Below, piece by piece: positions 20,921-33,694 of a stretch of 64,000 bases of DNA. The notes below the pieces were generated by a model. That model did no database searches and had not been told where the DNA came from. It saw only the letters and a list, made by a program, of their open reading frames with translations. Origin of the DNA: Drechmeria coniospora (Eukaryota > Ascomycota > Sordariomycetes > Hypocreales > Ophiocordycipitaceae); the NCBI RefSeq assembly GCF_001625195.1, contig NC_054389.1:12396520-12460519 (forward strand), read 5' to 3'. Within the stretch, counting starts at the first letter, position 1. Every line of letters begins with the position of its first letter. The translations under genes and the position numbers were made by a program.

Positions 20921-22168
20921 CTACGCTTCGGCCGCCTCCAGCTCTGCCAGCAGGTCCCTCTCGAGGTCGTCGTCAAAGTTGTCGTGCGTCGTCTGCGATG
21001 CGCCATCGCCGTTGCTCGCCGAATCCCCGTTGTTGAGCGTCTGCACCGACCGCAGCGCCGACGTGCCTCTGCCGCGCGACAGGCGCTGCTTCTTGGCCAG
21101 CAGACTCTCCCCGGCGACGCTGCCGTCGGCGTCCGAGTCGTCGCCGTCGGCCGCCTTCTTCCGCTTCCGGGCCTTGCGTGAATCCGTCGTGCCGACGCTC
21201 GCCGTTTCCGCGTCGCCGCCGCTCTCGGCGCCGTCCGACTCGTCCTCATCGCCGCCGTCGTCGTCGTCGTTGTCGTCGCCGTCGTCGTCGAGAAACTCCT
21301 CGAGGTCCTTGTCGGCCATGTCCCAGTCGAAGCCCTTAAGATCGTTGGCCTCCTCGTCCTCGGCCTCGGACGAGGGCTCCGTCGAGTCGTCCGACTTTTC
21401 GCGGTCCTGGTCGAGAATGTCCAAAAAGTAGGGGCTCTCCTCCAGCCGGCGCCACTGGCTGAGGCAGTCGACGAGCCAGTTCTGGTTCACGATCTTGATG
21501 GTCGGAATCTTGGCCGCCTGCTGCACCTTTTTCGTCCGCGGCCGCGACGTCGAGACGACGAGGTGGGTGACGCGTCGGGAGACGCCGTCGAGCACCTGGG
21601 CGCCAAAGTTCTGGGCCTGCATGCCGATCTCGGAGCTCTCGACGTCGACGCCGAGCGGCACGAGGCCCGAGAGGACGATGACGAGGCCCGAGAGCACGTT
21701 GGACTTGAGCTCGTCGAGGATGTCACCGACGTCGGGCACCATGGACAGGTCGACACCGTCGTCGACGGACCTCCTGCGCACCCTCGCGTGCCCCGGCGGG
21801 TGCGTCGGTTCCGACTGCTTCCGGTCGTCACGTCGCCGGTCGTACGTCTCGTAAAAGGCCGTGTGCAGGTCGGTGAGGTGGTCCTGCAGCGCCATGAGCT
21901 CCTCGTCGTCGTCGCTCAGCAGCCGGTGGCGGGCGTGGTGGGCGGGCGCGCCGCCGGCGTCGTCCGAGGCCTGGGCCGAGAGCTCATCCTCCTTGTCGAG
22001 CTCCTCCTGCATGTGCAGCAGCGGCCGGTCGACGAGCTGCTTCTCGAGCGTCTTCTCCTGCTCCCGCGCCTGCAGCTCGAGGCTCGCCTCGTCGTCGGCG
22101 CCGCCCATGCGCGCGAGCTCGTCGAGGGGCGACGCCTTGGCCTCGGGCGAGCCCCCCTGGGCGTCGGG

Positions 22169-22201
<33 letters not shown>

Positions 22202-23224
22202 CGGTTGGGGCGAGGCGGCCGGGAGGATGTCGGTGCGCTTCGGCAGGAAGCTGGAGTTGATATCGCCAATGCCCTTGAAGAAGTCGTACGGCACGACCTT
22301 GATCAGGTTCGGCCGGTTCCTCGGCCAGACGTCGGCGCGGTCGTCGATGATGACCACCATGTTCGTGCTCACGGGGAAGAGGCGCTGCAGGCTCTTGGAC
22401 GTGATGTTGCCGTTCTCGTCCCGGCTGATGACGCGGTTCCCGAACAGCTTCCGGTCGGGGTCGACGATGCGGGCAATGTTGAGCGCGTAGGCGCGCGTGC
22501 CCATGGTGTATACGTGCAGCTCGTACATGGCGGCCACCTCGCGGAGGAAGTCCCGCAGGCCCGGTCGCAGCTTGATGTAATAGGTGCAGCCGCTGGCGAG
22601 GCCGGCGGGGCCGTCATCGTTGAGCTGGAAGCTCTTGACGTCCTCGACCGACTGGTGGTTCGGGTTCGACGGGTCGGCCTGCCACTCGCCGATGGTCGGC
22701 TCGATGCAGGCGTGGATGATGGTCTGGTCGAGGTCGACGACAAGGCTGAGCTTGCGCTGGCGGAGCAGGCGCCTCTGGGTGTCGTGCTCGGCCTTTTTGG
22801 CCACGTTCTCGCTGACCATGAGGCCCGTCTGGTCGTGCGTCATGTTGATCATGGCCCGGTCCGTGTCCTTTTCCTCGCTCGCCCAGTTGACCTCGGTCAT
22901 GTCGGCGCCGCAGAGGCTGCAGAGGCCCTGGATCTGGACCTCGTGCCCGCACGCCTCCTCGACCGTCATGCAGGGCGTGTCGGCGCCGATGACCTGGCCC
23001 TCGCGGATGCGCCATTCCTTGAGCTTGCCCTCGGCCGGGCTGTCGAACTCGGTGTAGGTCGTCTCGTCGACCCACTCGTCGTCGTTGACGCGGCGCCGCC
23101 AGCCGAACTTGTACTCGACAATGTTCTCCTGCTTCCGGAGGGCGTCGCCGGGCGACTTGAGGAGCTTCGTGATGGTGATGGGGTAGTGCAGGCGGGAGCC
23201 CAGCGAGACGACCTTGTCGTACAT
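20921..23224 (-). CDS. FCP1: RNA polymerase II CTD phosphatase Fcp1
   Basis: One long exon encodes 767 residues from the ATG at 23224. The frame is open to another ATG at 23266, but MYDKVVSLGSRLHYPITITK places the conserved start block near residue 1. A Cys pair region (residues 92-105) precedes the FCPH phosphatase domain with catalytic DLDQT at 164-168 and the second acidic motif VVIIDDRADVW at about 290-300. A BRCT domain follows (VLSGLVIVLSGLVPLGVDVE to IVNQNWLVDCLSQWRRLEE), then an acidic tail rich in Asp. This is the full Fcp1 order: FCPH, BRCT, acidic C-terminus. The enzyme dephosphorylates the polymerase II CTD in the nucleus and binds TFIIF. An Ala/Gly-rich run near codons 340-350 (22164-22200) is a GCC-repeat expansion. 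Confidence 0.93.
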
Positions 23225-26136
23225 GTCGGGTCGGGGCCTGCGTCGATGGGAAAAGATATGGGACAAACGATGTTGGGTGATGCTAGAGAGGGGGGGGAGG
23301 GTTCAATGTCAGCCGTCATCCCGTCCACGTCGGTAGGCGGACGACGCACCTAAAAGACGTCCCCGGTCGCGGTCCTACTCGGCGCACGAGCACGATCCAA
23401 GCCCATGGCCTGCCTCGCCGTCTGTGAGGTCTCTCGAGGAGCGGCAACGATGATGCTCGACGGCCAGCCTCGACGCTGTCGAGGACAGGAGTGCACTAGG
23501 TCGCGGTCGAAGAACCAATCGGTCGGGGCGAGAAGCTCGTCGTCTTCGAGCCCTCGATGGGAAAGAAAGAAATGAACAAAACAAATAGCTCGGTGTCTGT
23601 CGGGTCAGATGATTGTGCCAGTATGTTCGTCGGCCGTGGGCCCTCTCATGAAGAGCTACTTTGGTGGCAGCCGGGTGTCGAGTCGGCAACGAACGTCAGC
23701 TACCGCATCCGGTAGTGCCAAAGGTCCCTCGGGCGCTCGCGAGTCGAGTGGCGAGACAAGCATGACGGCCTTGAAGCACACGTGGAACGTCAGGTGATTT
23801 GAGGGGCTTGGTCTGTGTACTTGTAAGTAAGTACATGTACGTTGTACAGTACGGAGTATGTACATGTACGTTGTACAGTATGTACATGTACGTTGTACAG
23901 TATGTACGTTGTACAGTATGTACGTTGTACAGTATGTACATGTACGTTGTACAGTATGTACTTGCTACTACTGTACGGAGTACGGAGTACGGAGTACTCT
24001 ATTGGAAAAACACTCGGTACTAGGTGTAGGAACTTGAACTTGTAGCCTGGGGTTGCACAGAAGGGATTTAATATCTGTTCAGAGCATGCTCGTGCATGTG
24101 TTTGTTGTATTCATTCTGTAATACTGTACTCCATACTGGTGTGCACAGTAAGTACTTGCTTGCTGTGCAGTATCAATACTGGTAGGTGTACGGATTAATT
24201 ACTTACATGTACTATTACTTGCACATGTACGGGGTACACCCAACTACGGTAAGTACCAGTACAGGGAGATGCAAGTACTCCGTACTCCGTACTCAAACCT
24301 ACTATTACTTGCACGTACTATACTTGCACGTACTACTCCGTATTACTTGCACCTAACCAAGTACCTGTACGGGAGACGCAAGTACTCTGTACCGCCTGTT
24401 AACACCTACGACACTGCTAGGCAAGTACTGTCCAGTGCTGTAAATTGGTCGTTTGCACGGAGGATATAGCAGCACATCATCGACGAATACATCACGTCGT
24501 ACTCACCAAAATTGTCGGGCTACGCAGCCGATGCTCCATAGACGCTGGCATACGGAAGAAAGTCGTTTGGATTATCTGTGTGGAAGCAATTGAGTAATGG
24601 CGAGAGATGGCGCTGCTTGTTCTGGCTCGTCCTGGCCTGCACGGTGAACGATGCCACAGTCACTATTTGCACTTGTAGAGCTGCACGGAGTACTTGCCAG
24701 CGGAACGAGCACAAGTACATGCAAGTATACAGTACTCCATCACAAGTATAAATACGGAGAACCAGCGCAGAGAGTACGAAGAAGACGATGATGGGGAGGT
24801 CGCAGAATCTACGCCACAGCGCAACAGCCACCTCCCCCTAGTGCGCCCCTGGCTTGGATTAGGTAATACGGGATCCGGCGCCCTGAGTGGCAAGGCGGGC
24901 GAGATGGTTGCCGTCAACGGACACCTATAACTACTAGGTAGCTAGTACTGTGAGTGCTGTAACTACAGTGGCACAGTACTGCACATACTTGCATGTACGG
25001 AGCACACCTACCAGCTCCTACAGTGATGCTGCTCGTGTTGCTCCATCAAGTTGCTCCATCAATCTTGCTCCATCAATTCTTGGCCATGTTTCGAATGACC
25101 GTTATTCCAGAGGATGCGTTGGGCCATCTTTCGCCCGAAGGCCTGCCTCTATGCCCTGTCGTCCATTTTGCTTCGTGACTCGGATGGCCTTTGCTGCTGT
25201 TCACTTTCATGTGCCTCGGGGCCAGAGCTTTCTGCGAGGCATCCAAGCAACCTAGATAGTGACGGCTACAGCACGAGGCGAGCACCTGTAGATCAAGTTC
25301 CGCACCTGTTCGTCTTTGGTCTGGGGAGTTTGGGACAGCAACGCTGCATGGTTGATGAGTGCTCTGTTCCAACGTACTCCTACTGCCAGGAGTCATATAT
25401 ATGGGTCATGTGACGAGGCTGCTCATAAGTACAAGGCTAGCCTCTAGGAGACAGTCTCTCACGGGAGAAGAGGGGCTCCTCATGGATCAATAAATACGAT
25501 GGTAGAAATCATCATGTTGGCTTCTACATGCAACTCCGACCTGTTGGCGCTTCCCGAGTTGAGAGCCATCATTGGCGGTACAGGATGCACAAAGGTAAAA
25601 TAATCATGTATTCATCATCGCACCGTTGACCGTTTAATTGACATCTCCTTTTGCCGTACGACGGCGGAAATCTTCCTCTCCGTACTGAGTAGTACGGCTA
25701 GCATCGGTACGGGCGCAGCCAGGGAAGCTACCCTATACACGCTGGTCATCGTCCTACAATGGACGAGCAAATAGGCACATGCTTCTCATGATAGAATTCA
25801 TCAATGACTGTGCATTCATCGCTCTACTGCAACTTGTTCGCTTCCCTTCTCTACTGCAAGGAGTGGCACAATGTCAACGGCATCCTCGGTGACGCATTCA
25901 ACAATAGTGTATGGTGACGCTTCATGTCCTCCCATTCAATAAGACCACGTCGACGTCGGCCAGTCTTGGATATATCTCGTCCAACTGCACGCGTACGACG
26001 GGAAAGAATTGGTCATGCCATGTGCGTAAATCGATTGTACTCATGAGCAGCCCACAACGTCAGCTTGGTAAGTGTACATGTCGTGTGAAAGCAACCAAAC
26101 TCCGTCCACCATGCGACATGATGCCCGTCATGCGCC
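23225..26136. other. Gene-poor GTAC-rich intergenic region
   Basis: No gene is recognised in 2.9 kb. 23835-23965 is an array of TACATGTACGTTGTACAGTA units. 23960-24450 is full of TACGGAGTACGGAGTAC and ACTTGCACGTACT elements. 24900-26130 is unique sequence with only short, unconvincing frames. Confidence 0.55.
23835..23998. repeat. ACATGTACGTTGTACAGTATGT array plus TACGGAG triplication
   Basis: Five to six units of TGTACGTTGTACAGTATGTA, a sequence rich in self-complementary GTAC and TGTACA, are followed by three TACGGAG units at 23974-23996. Confidence 0.85.
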
Positions 26137-29100
26137 CTACGCGGCCGTCTGGACGACTCGGAACCCGTCCGACACGAGCTTCGATATCTCCTCGTTCTTG
26201 TGCGGCAGCAGCCCGAGCGCAAAGGCGACGTCGTTCCACTGCCTCTCCGTCTCGCAGCGCGCCAACCTTGCCGCGAGCTTCTCGGCGAGCTGCTTGGCGT
26301 GCTTGTCCTGCGGCCGTCGGTCAGCGGGCGAATTCGTCCGAGCGGAGCTGGTACTTGCCTTTTCCACGAAGCCGAGCAGGAAGCGGATGATGCGCCGGAA
26401 GGCTTCCTCGTCCATGCGGCCGCCGGCGCTCAGCAGGCTGAACATGTCGACAAAGTGGTTGTACACGGCGTTGTCCTTGGTGCTGAGCTCGGTGAAGAAC
26501 ATCCTCGCGAGGTCGGCGATCCGCCGGTCCTCGTCCTCGAGGCACTTGGCCATCTCGCCCAGCTGGCCCTTGACCTTGACCTGGCCGGCGAGGATCAAAA
26601 AGGTCAGCGTCATGAGGCAGGTCCGCTTCACCGACGCGTCGTCGTCGGCGAGCCGGCGGTAGAGAAAGTCCGTGTTCTCGTCGATGAGGTGGTTGAAGCA
26701 CACGGCCATGTCGCCGAGGGCGATGACGGCGTTGGACCGCACCGTCGCGTCGGGCGAGCGCTCCATGATGGTGATGAGGAGCGGCAGGTTGGCCTCGCAG
26801 TACTCCGACGACACGCACATGAGCTTCGCGAGGCACAGCGTCGCCGCCGCCTGCAGGCCCTTGTCGGCGTGCACGTTGTTCTTGGCGCAGACGTCCGACA
26901 CGAGCGGCCCGAAGAGGGCGAGCAGCGAGCTCGGCCCGTACAGCAGCTCGCGCTCCCGGATGTGCGCCATGGCCTCGGTGAAGTCGTCCTCGGTCGTGCC
27001 GCCGATGAGATCCAGCTCGTCGGCGTCCTCCTTTTCCTTGTCCGTCTTGCCGCCCGCCATCTTCTCCTTCTCCTGCTTCCTGCGCTTAAAGTCGAGCTCG
27101 CACAGCTCGAGGTGGACAATCTGCTTGATGGCGACGTGGCCGACGACGAAGAGCAGCTGCGAGAGCGCGACGGCCTTGTCGCGCTTCCTCGGCGGCGACG
27201 GCGACGGCGACGGCGCCTGGTGGCCCGGCTGCGTCGTCGCGTCGGCGAGGTCCGGCACCGGCCGCGTCTCGTCGCTCGTGGCCGGCCGCGCGGGCGACGG
27301 CGACCGGCCGCGGCCAAACACCTGCCGCGTCTTGCGCCGGATCATGGCCGAGCAGAGCGTGTCCGGGTGCTTCGAGATGGCGTAGATGGCGTTGATGGCC
27401 TGCTCGGCGACGCCGTACCACTCCTTGCTGTCCGACGGCACCTCGCTGATGGCCGCCAACCGCCGGCAGACGGCGTGGTCGTTGGGCAGGCGGGCAAACT
27501 TGGCCGTCGACTCCTTCGCCTGGCGGCCGACGGGGTTGATGCGGCGCAGGGCGATGCACGTGTACTTGGCCAGCTGCAGGTCGTCGCGGCCGTGGGACCC
27601 GAGCCCGGTCCGCAGCATCGTCTCGATCTCGCCGATGACGATCTCGGGGTTCGCCGTGGCGAGCATGCCGAGCACGATGATGGCGCCGCGCCGCTGGGTC
27701 CGCGAAATCTCCCGCCTCTGGACGCCGTAGACCTGCCACAGCTTCGAGACGACCACGTCGGGGATGATGCCGGCGTCCATCATCGTCGCCAGCAGCTGCT
27801 CGAGCGACGTCAGCTCGGCCGGCGTGGCGCCAAAGGTCAGGCTGATCATGTTGCGCGCGACGTAGTTGGCCGCGTCGTTGGGGCTAAAGGTCTCGGGCGC
27901 CTCGAAGAAGAGCCTCCGGTAGCACTCGATGAGGTGCATCTGCACGCCCTTGCCCTCGTCGCTGTTGCCCTTGGTCCAGATGAGGCGCAGCATGCGTCTG
28001 ATGCCGAGCTTGTTCTGCTCGATGTTGTAGGCGTCGCCGATCTCGAAGTAGTCGATGGCCTCGATGACCTCGCTCTTGTTCTTGGAGCCGAGCAGCTGGC
28101 AGACGATGGCCGTCGCGTCGTGCAGCACGTCGATGAACTTGAGGGCCTCGTTGTAGTACCGCCTCGTGAGCGTGAGCTTCTCGATGGCCTCGCCCGTCGC
28201 CGCATCCTCCCTCGCCTTGCGGACGGCCGCCGCCCTGTCCTCGTCCGTCATCGGCCGCTGCGGCTTCTGCGGCGAGCCGACCTCGGTGGCCTCGTCTAGG
28301 AGATCGTTGTCGACCGTCACGTTGGCCTCGTTGACGCCCCCCAGGCCCGGCATGCCCGGGGGCGGCTGCAGGGCGTTGAGCTCCTCCTCGACCTTGTCGT
28401 GGCGCTGCTGCCACTCCTTGCGGGAGAGCTGGGCGCCGTGCATGACGGTGAAGGGGTGCGTCTTGACGAGCGTGCCCAGCAGCTTGATGGCGTTCCTGCG
28501 CACGTTGCTGCTCTTGTCCTCGAGGCTCCGGCACGCGAGCTCGGCCGCCTTCTGCCGGCGCTTGGGGAACTTTTGCTCGAGCTCGCACAGCCTCATGTAC
28601 ACCTGCAGGGTGCGGCAGCGACAGTAGGGGTTGACGTCGAGGAACCGCTCCTCGAGCACGTCGAAGAAGGCGTTCAGCTGCGACTTGTGGTTCTCGCTGC
28701 GCTCGTCCTGCCGGCTGAGGTGGGCGACCATGTTGCCGCAGACCTCGATGAGGGCGCAGCGGAGGGTGTGAGACTCGCTGTCGAGCTGCTTCGCGAGCAT
28801 GGTCATCTGCTTGATGACGAGCCGAGGCGCGAGCTCCGAGAGCTTCGCGATAAAGGCCGAGATGGACTTGGGCCCCCGCGTGTCGTTGGAGTTGAACTCC
28901 TTGTTGCTGATTTCCCTCAGCAGCTCGTCGGTGAGCTGGGGGTAGTCGTACGTCTCGGCGAGGATGTGCAGGAACTCGGCCATGGGCTCGGAGAGGTGCT
29001 CAAAGTACGTGAGGTTCTGGATGACGTTGATTTGTGCCGCTATGCTCGTCAGCACCGCGCCTGACGCCGAGGCATCGCCGTTGGCCGACGGGGGGGGACC

Positions 29101-29889
29101 TACCGTATCCGTGACCGTGATGCTTGACGGCGACGCAGAGCACCTTGAAGCAGTGCATGCGGATCGGCGTCATCTTGGTGCGCTGCTCGCTCTCGAGGAT
29201 CATGTAGACGGGCCGGGTGAGCAGGCCGATGAAGGTGTCGCGCTCGCTCGTGGTAAGGAAGATCTTGGCGAGCTTGAGCTTCAAGACCTTGCACATGACC
29301 TCGAGTGCCGCCTGCAGCTGCGTCGCCGAGTCCCACGAATCGTCCTTGGTGCCCTTTTTGGGCTTGCCTCGGCTCCGGGCGGCGGGTACCGACGACTTCT
29401 CGGCCGCCTTGGCCTCGACGGCGGCGATGGTCCACTGCAGCAGGAAGCCGTACATCTCGAGAAGCTGCTTGTGGTGGGCGAGCGTGTCCTGCTCGTCGGG
29501 GGAGTCGATGTCGTTGCTGATGGCGTCGGCCTCGGCGGCGAGCCCGCTCATGACGAGGTCGAAGATCTTGCTCAGAGCGTGCGTCGGCAAGACGGACGTG
29601 TACCTGACGGGTCAGCGGGCACGTCGAGGGACGAGGCGAGCAAGCGGCGGGCTCACTTGAGGAGAAACTGCAGCGAGTCGACGTGCTGGGGACGCATCAT
29701 GGCGTCGGGGTTGTCGGCGACGGCATCGATGATGGGGTTGAGGACCGGATTGATGACGGGATTAGTGAGGCCCTCGGGGTCGTTTTCGCACTCGAGGAGG
29801 GCGCCATCGGCTTCGGGCGTCGATATCGTCGTCGGATCCGACATGTAGTGCTTGAGAGCATCGTTGATGTCGAAATTCATCATGGCCAT
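26137..29889 (-). CDS. Condensin complex subunit 1 (Cnd1/Ycs4, CAP-D2)
   Basis: Exons on the minus strand are 29889-29657, 29603-29104, 29060-26359 and 26307-26137, giving 1201 residues, a normal size for this subunit. Introns: 53 bp (GTGAGC), 43 bp (GTAGGT, very short) and 51 bp with a GC donor (GCAAGT...GCAG). The start MAMMNFDINDALKHYMSDPT, HEAT-repeat-like helices throughout, and CRTLQVYMRLCELEQKFPKR with SSNVRRNAIKLLGTLVKTHP are characteristic of Cnd1. The C-terminal DKHAKQLAEKLAARL join depends on removing the GC-AG intron. It is the HEAT subunit of condensin, which compacts chromosomes in mitosis. It is divergent from Cdc7, with 814 bp between start codons. Confidence 0.93.
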
Positions 29890-30703
29890 GGCGGCACACC
29901 GGCGGCGGTGCACTGGTTTCGATGTCGTTGCGGGACCGTCTCCGCGGGCGGCTGGGACGGACGCGATAACTCTCAATCGCCTTGTCGTGATGATGATGAT
30001 TTCGTGATGCTGAGGGGGAAGATTGGTGGTGGTGATGGTGGCATGTCCCTGGGCAACGCAGGGGTGTTTTTGTTTTGTTTCGCGCTGTCTCAAGCCCCCC
30101 GCAGCCTGCCACTGAGCCCTGGCGCGTCAGGCCCAGCCAACGGCCCAGCACCAACCAACACCCCTGTCCACATCCACCACGACCACCACACTTAGTGAGT
30201 GCATTCGCACTGTATTAGTGAGTGCACCCGCGCTGTACGTGCTGCAAATGTACACAGAGTACATCTCGCCTGCTAGTCCATGCGGTACATTCATTACTAG
30301 GTACACAACTGCATGGCACGCAACGGTATACTGTACATGTATCTGCCGACGCTTGTACGGAGCACAAGCGCATCTCCACCACAATGGCATGTACCTGTAC
30401 CTTTAGCGTGTGGCACTCATAACAGTCATTACAGCACACGCAACTAATCAACACCACGTCGATACGCCAAAGGCACACTGTACGGTACAGAGACAGCCCC
30501 GCCACACAACCACCCACCATCTGCTGCGGCAAGGTTCCCTGCTTCGAGGATCGATGCGGCTGCAACCCTTGCGTCGTCAACATAACAAGCTCAGGCCAAT
30601 TGCTTCACCGCGGGCACATCCTCGATCCTGCTGATAAGCCGAGAGCGTCTCGCCGCTTCTGCGGATGCCCAGGGGCAGACTTCATCCCGGAGACGACACC
30701 ATC
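29890..30703. promoter_or_regulatory. Divergent promoter region, condensin Cnd1 / Cdc7
   Basis: An 814-bp non-coding interval separates two divergently transcribed cell-cycle genes and must hold both promoters. It includes a GTAC-rich centre (30190-30400). I do not see a clear MluI-type ACGCGT box, so shared cell-cycle control is only a possibility. Confidence 0.5.
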
Positions 30704-32275
30704 ATGGGCACGACTTTCGAGCCAGGCTGGCTCATGCAGCCTCAGGAGCCGCCGTTTGACATCCACGAGGACGCTCGGACGGAAGAAACAGAGGTCATGA
30801 TCGACGATGACGCACGGGACGCTACCGAGGAGCCCCGGTCGGAAGACGCCGAGCCCCAAGAAGAGGAAGCGGCGGGAGAGGAGGACGAGGAGGACGAGGA
30901 GGACGAGGAGGACGAGGAGGATGAGGAGGACGAGAGCTCCGACGACGAACACGTCGAGAGCAGCGTCCAGGCAGACATGGACAATTTGACGCGAGACTTT
31001 CCTGGCTTCCGGGACAAATACCGTCTCATCAAGCGCATCGGCGAAGGTCAGCTTCCCTGGTCCCGTCCCATCCCGTCCCGTCCCATCCCATCCGCCATGC
31101 CTCCGTACTGACGCCGGCGTCCAGGCACCTTCTCCACCGTTTTCAAGGCCCAAGACATCCACTACAGCCGTTACGACAACAGCTGGGACTTTAAAGACGA
31201 CGCTTCCAAATGGACCCCCCCTCCGCTGAGGCGCCAGCAGCGATCGAGCAGTCGCTCCTCACCGCGCCGTCACCACCGCCCTCGGTACGTGGCCATCAAG
31301 AAGATATACGTCACCTCGAGCCCTGCTCGCATCCTCAACGAGCTCGAGCTCCTCCACGACCTGCGTCTCTGCGCCTCCGTCTGCCCGCTCATCACGGCCT
31401 TCCGCCACGCCGACCAGGTCGTCGCCATCCTACCCTACTTCCGCCACGGCGACTTTCGATCCTACTTCCGAGACATGACCATGCCGGACATTGGCATCTA
31501 CCTACGCTCCCTCTTCACCGCCCTGCAAGGCGTCCACGACCACAAGATCCTCCACCGCGACATAAAGCCCACCAACTTCCTCTACGACCCGGCCTCGCAG
31601 CACGGCGTCCTCGTCGACTTTGGGCTCGCCGAGCGCGAAGGCTCCGAGTGCAAGCCCTGCCTGTGCCACGAGCCGCGCGAGGTCCGCAAGCAGCGCCAGG
31701 CGAACTCGGTCTGGGCCCAGTCGACGGCCCTCGCTCAGCCGGGCTACCCCAAGAACGACACCCGCCCGTCGCGCCGAGCCAACCGCGCCGGCACGAGGGG
31801 CTTCCGCGCCCCCGAAGTGCTCTTCAAGTGCACCGAGCAGACGACGGCCATCGACATATGGTCCGTCGGCGTCATCCTCCTCACCATCCTCTCCAAGCGC
31901 TTCCCCTTCTTCAACTCGGCCGACGACGTCGAGGCCATGATCGAGATTGCCACCATCTTCGGCTCGAAGCGCATGAAGGCCGCCGGCCTGCTGCACGGCT
32001 GCGTCTTCGAGACCACCATCCCCACCATCGGCACCCAGGGCTTCACCATGGAGAAGATCATCCTCTGGAGCACCTGTCGCGGCGAGGACAAGCCCCTCGC
32101 GCCCGACGAGAAGCTGGCCGTGCGTTTCCTCGAGCGGTGCATGGAGCTCGACCCCTCGCGGAGGATCACGGCCGAGGAGGCTCTGCAGCACGACTTTCTC
32201 GCCCTTCCTCGACAGGGGAGCCAAGAGCACGGGCCCGACGACGACGAGGACGAGGTGGACATGCTGCAGGCGTAG
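30704..32275 (+). CDS. CDC7: Cdc7/Hsk1-type DDK serine/threonine kinase
   Basis: Exons 30704-31046 and 31125-32275 are joined by a 78-bp intron inside the glycine loop (RIGE-GTFSTVFKA), giving 497 residues. The N-terminus carries an acidic run of Glu/Asp codons (about 30885-30930). Kinase motifs are GEGTFSTV (113-120), VAIKK with Lys near 173, the catalytic loop HRDIKPTN (Asp 260), DFGLAE (279-284) and GTRGFRAPEVLFKC. The insert between DFG and the APE motif, containing CLCHEPREVRKQRQ, is typical of Cdc7 kinases. The enzyme, with its Dbf4 partner, phosphorylates MCM helicase to fire replication origins. The start at 30704 is the first ATG giving a plain N-terminus; 30665 is in frame but is not preferred. 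Confidence 0.92.
30878..30930. repeat. GAGGACGAG microsatellite in Cdc7 coding sequence
   Basis: Five to six GAGGACGAG units encode an alternating Glu/Asp tract in the N-terminal extension, outside the kinase domain. Confidence 0.9.
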
Positions 32276-32898
32276 GGGATATGGGACTGACATGTGCCGG
32301 GCATGTTTTGGAGATGCAGAGGATGAAAATACCACGTCATATTACGATATACCAAGCAAGGCGCGCTACTTGCCATTACTGTAGTGCTAATGTGAGAAAA
32401 CCATGAATGGTCGAGACATGAAAAACAAACACGGCGCTGCCGCATGTGCATGCCCCCGAGCGAGGGGCATGATGGCGTGCCACTTTACCTCCCGTCTCTT
32501 CCGACCGACGATGGGATGCCGGCCTCGGTCGCACGTTCTGCCGTCGTTGTTTTCGTACCGCCGTTGTTTTCGTACCGCTCTCGATGTTCATGCCGCATCA
32601 CGACGATTCACCCGCTGCAGACGCCCTCCAACTGGCAGATTTGTGTGTATTCGTTAAGACTCCGTCTCGGAGTCCCGATGCAATGCTTGAACCGACCGAC
32701 CCAGAATGTTCCCCTGCGAATCACGCCTCGGGCGCCGTGGGCGAAACATGCAAGAAAGGCCAGGGGTAGAGGATGCCATGGAGTTGACATTTTTCCGCCA
32801 TCAAGACTGGCCCCGAATTGTTATCCCGCAAGCAATTGAACCCCGACTCCTAGCGCACGACCAAGGCACGTTGTACTCGTGACCGCCTTGTTGGTAAA
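32276..32898. other. Convergent 3' intergenic region
   Basis: Between Cdc7 and the L27a gene. No gene is recognised. Confidence 0.5.
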
Positions 32899-33694
32899 TT
32901 ATGCCACCAGCTCGACGACACCACCAGCCTCCTTGATCTTCTTCTCCGCCAGCTTGCTCACCCACCGCGCGCGCACAACCAGGGGGACTTCGGGCAGGCG
33001 GCCCTTGCCGAGGACCTTGGAGTAGCCGAGGGGGAGGAGGTCGAGGACGGGGACCGTGTCCTTCTTCTGGCCGGAGACGTACTGGTCGCGGGTCTCGGCG
33101 GGAACGAGAGTCCACAGCTGTCGAAATGTCAGCGATTATTCCCCCGTCGCCAGGTAGCGACTGATGCGGATGTTTGGATCTTGAGCTGCCGCTGCCGCTG
33201 CCACTGCCGCTGCCGCTGCCGTCGCCGCCGTTTCTCCAAACAACCGCATCACGCTGTTCCGAGAGATATATACCTTGTCGAGGTTGATGACGGGCTTCCA
33301 GAAGTGGTTCTGCTGCTTGTGGAAGTACCGCATACCGACCTTTCCGAAGTAACCGGGATGGTACTGCCGCGGAGTCAGCCCTCGTCCTCGTCGCTCGCGT
33401 TTCTGCGTCGTCGAACCTTGTCCATGTTGGTACGGTGGTGGTGCTGACCACCGGCGAGACCACGACCACCGGGGTGCTTGCGGTGCTTGCCCACACGGCC
33501 CTTACCGGCCGAGACGTGGCCGCGACTGCGAACAAGTTAGCCCAACATATCCTCCGGCGATTGGTGTTGCCTCCATTCCCGCCGATGCGGAGAGTCGAAA
33601 TCGACGGTCCACCGCGCTCGAATCGACGCGGGTCGAAGGAGAAACCATCCAGGGAAACGTACTGCTTGCGGGTCTTCGAAGTTCGGGTAGGCAT
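32899..33694 (-). CDS. 60S ribosomal protein uL15 (L27a/L28)
   Basis: Exons on the minus strand are 33694-33663, 33525-33417, 33363-33274 and 33117-32899, giving exactly 149 residues, the standard eukaryotic uL15 length. Introns are 137, 53 and 156 bp. The joined protein reads [20 protein letters not shown], continues through [20 protein letters not shown] and [20 protein letters not shown], and ends in [15 protein letters not shown]. It is a structural protein of the large cytoplasmic ribosomal subunit. The early-intron layout is typical of fungal ribosomal protein genes. The third intron contains a GGCAGC-type microsatellite (about 33184-33228). Confidence 0.96.

Noticed and set aside
21563..23353. 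596-codon open frame on the plus strand
   Set aside because: Antisense shadow of the Fcp1 coding exon, whose motifs are unambiguous.
24520..24831. Minus-strand frame with a hydrophobic segment
   Set aside because: The hydrophobic run is short, the rest looks random, and it overlaps GTAC-rich repeat DNA.
26200..28299. 699-codon open frame on the plus strand
   Set aside because: Antisense shadow of condensin Cnd1; Arg/Leu/Val-rich with no recognisable domain.
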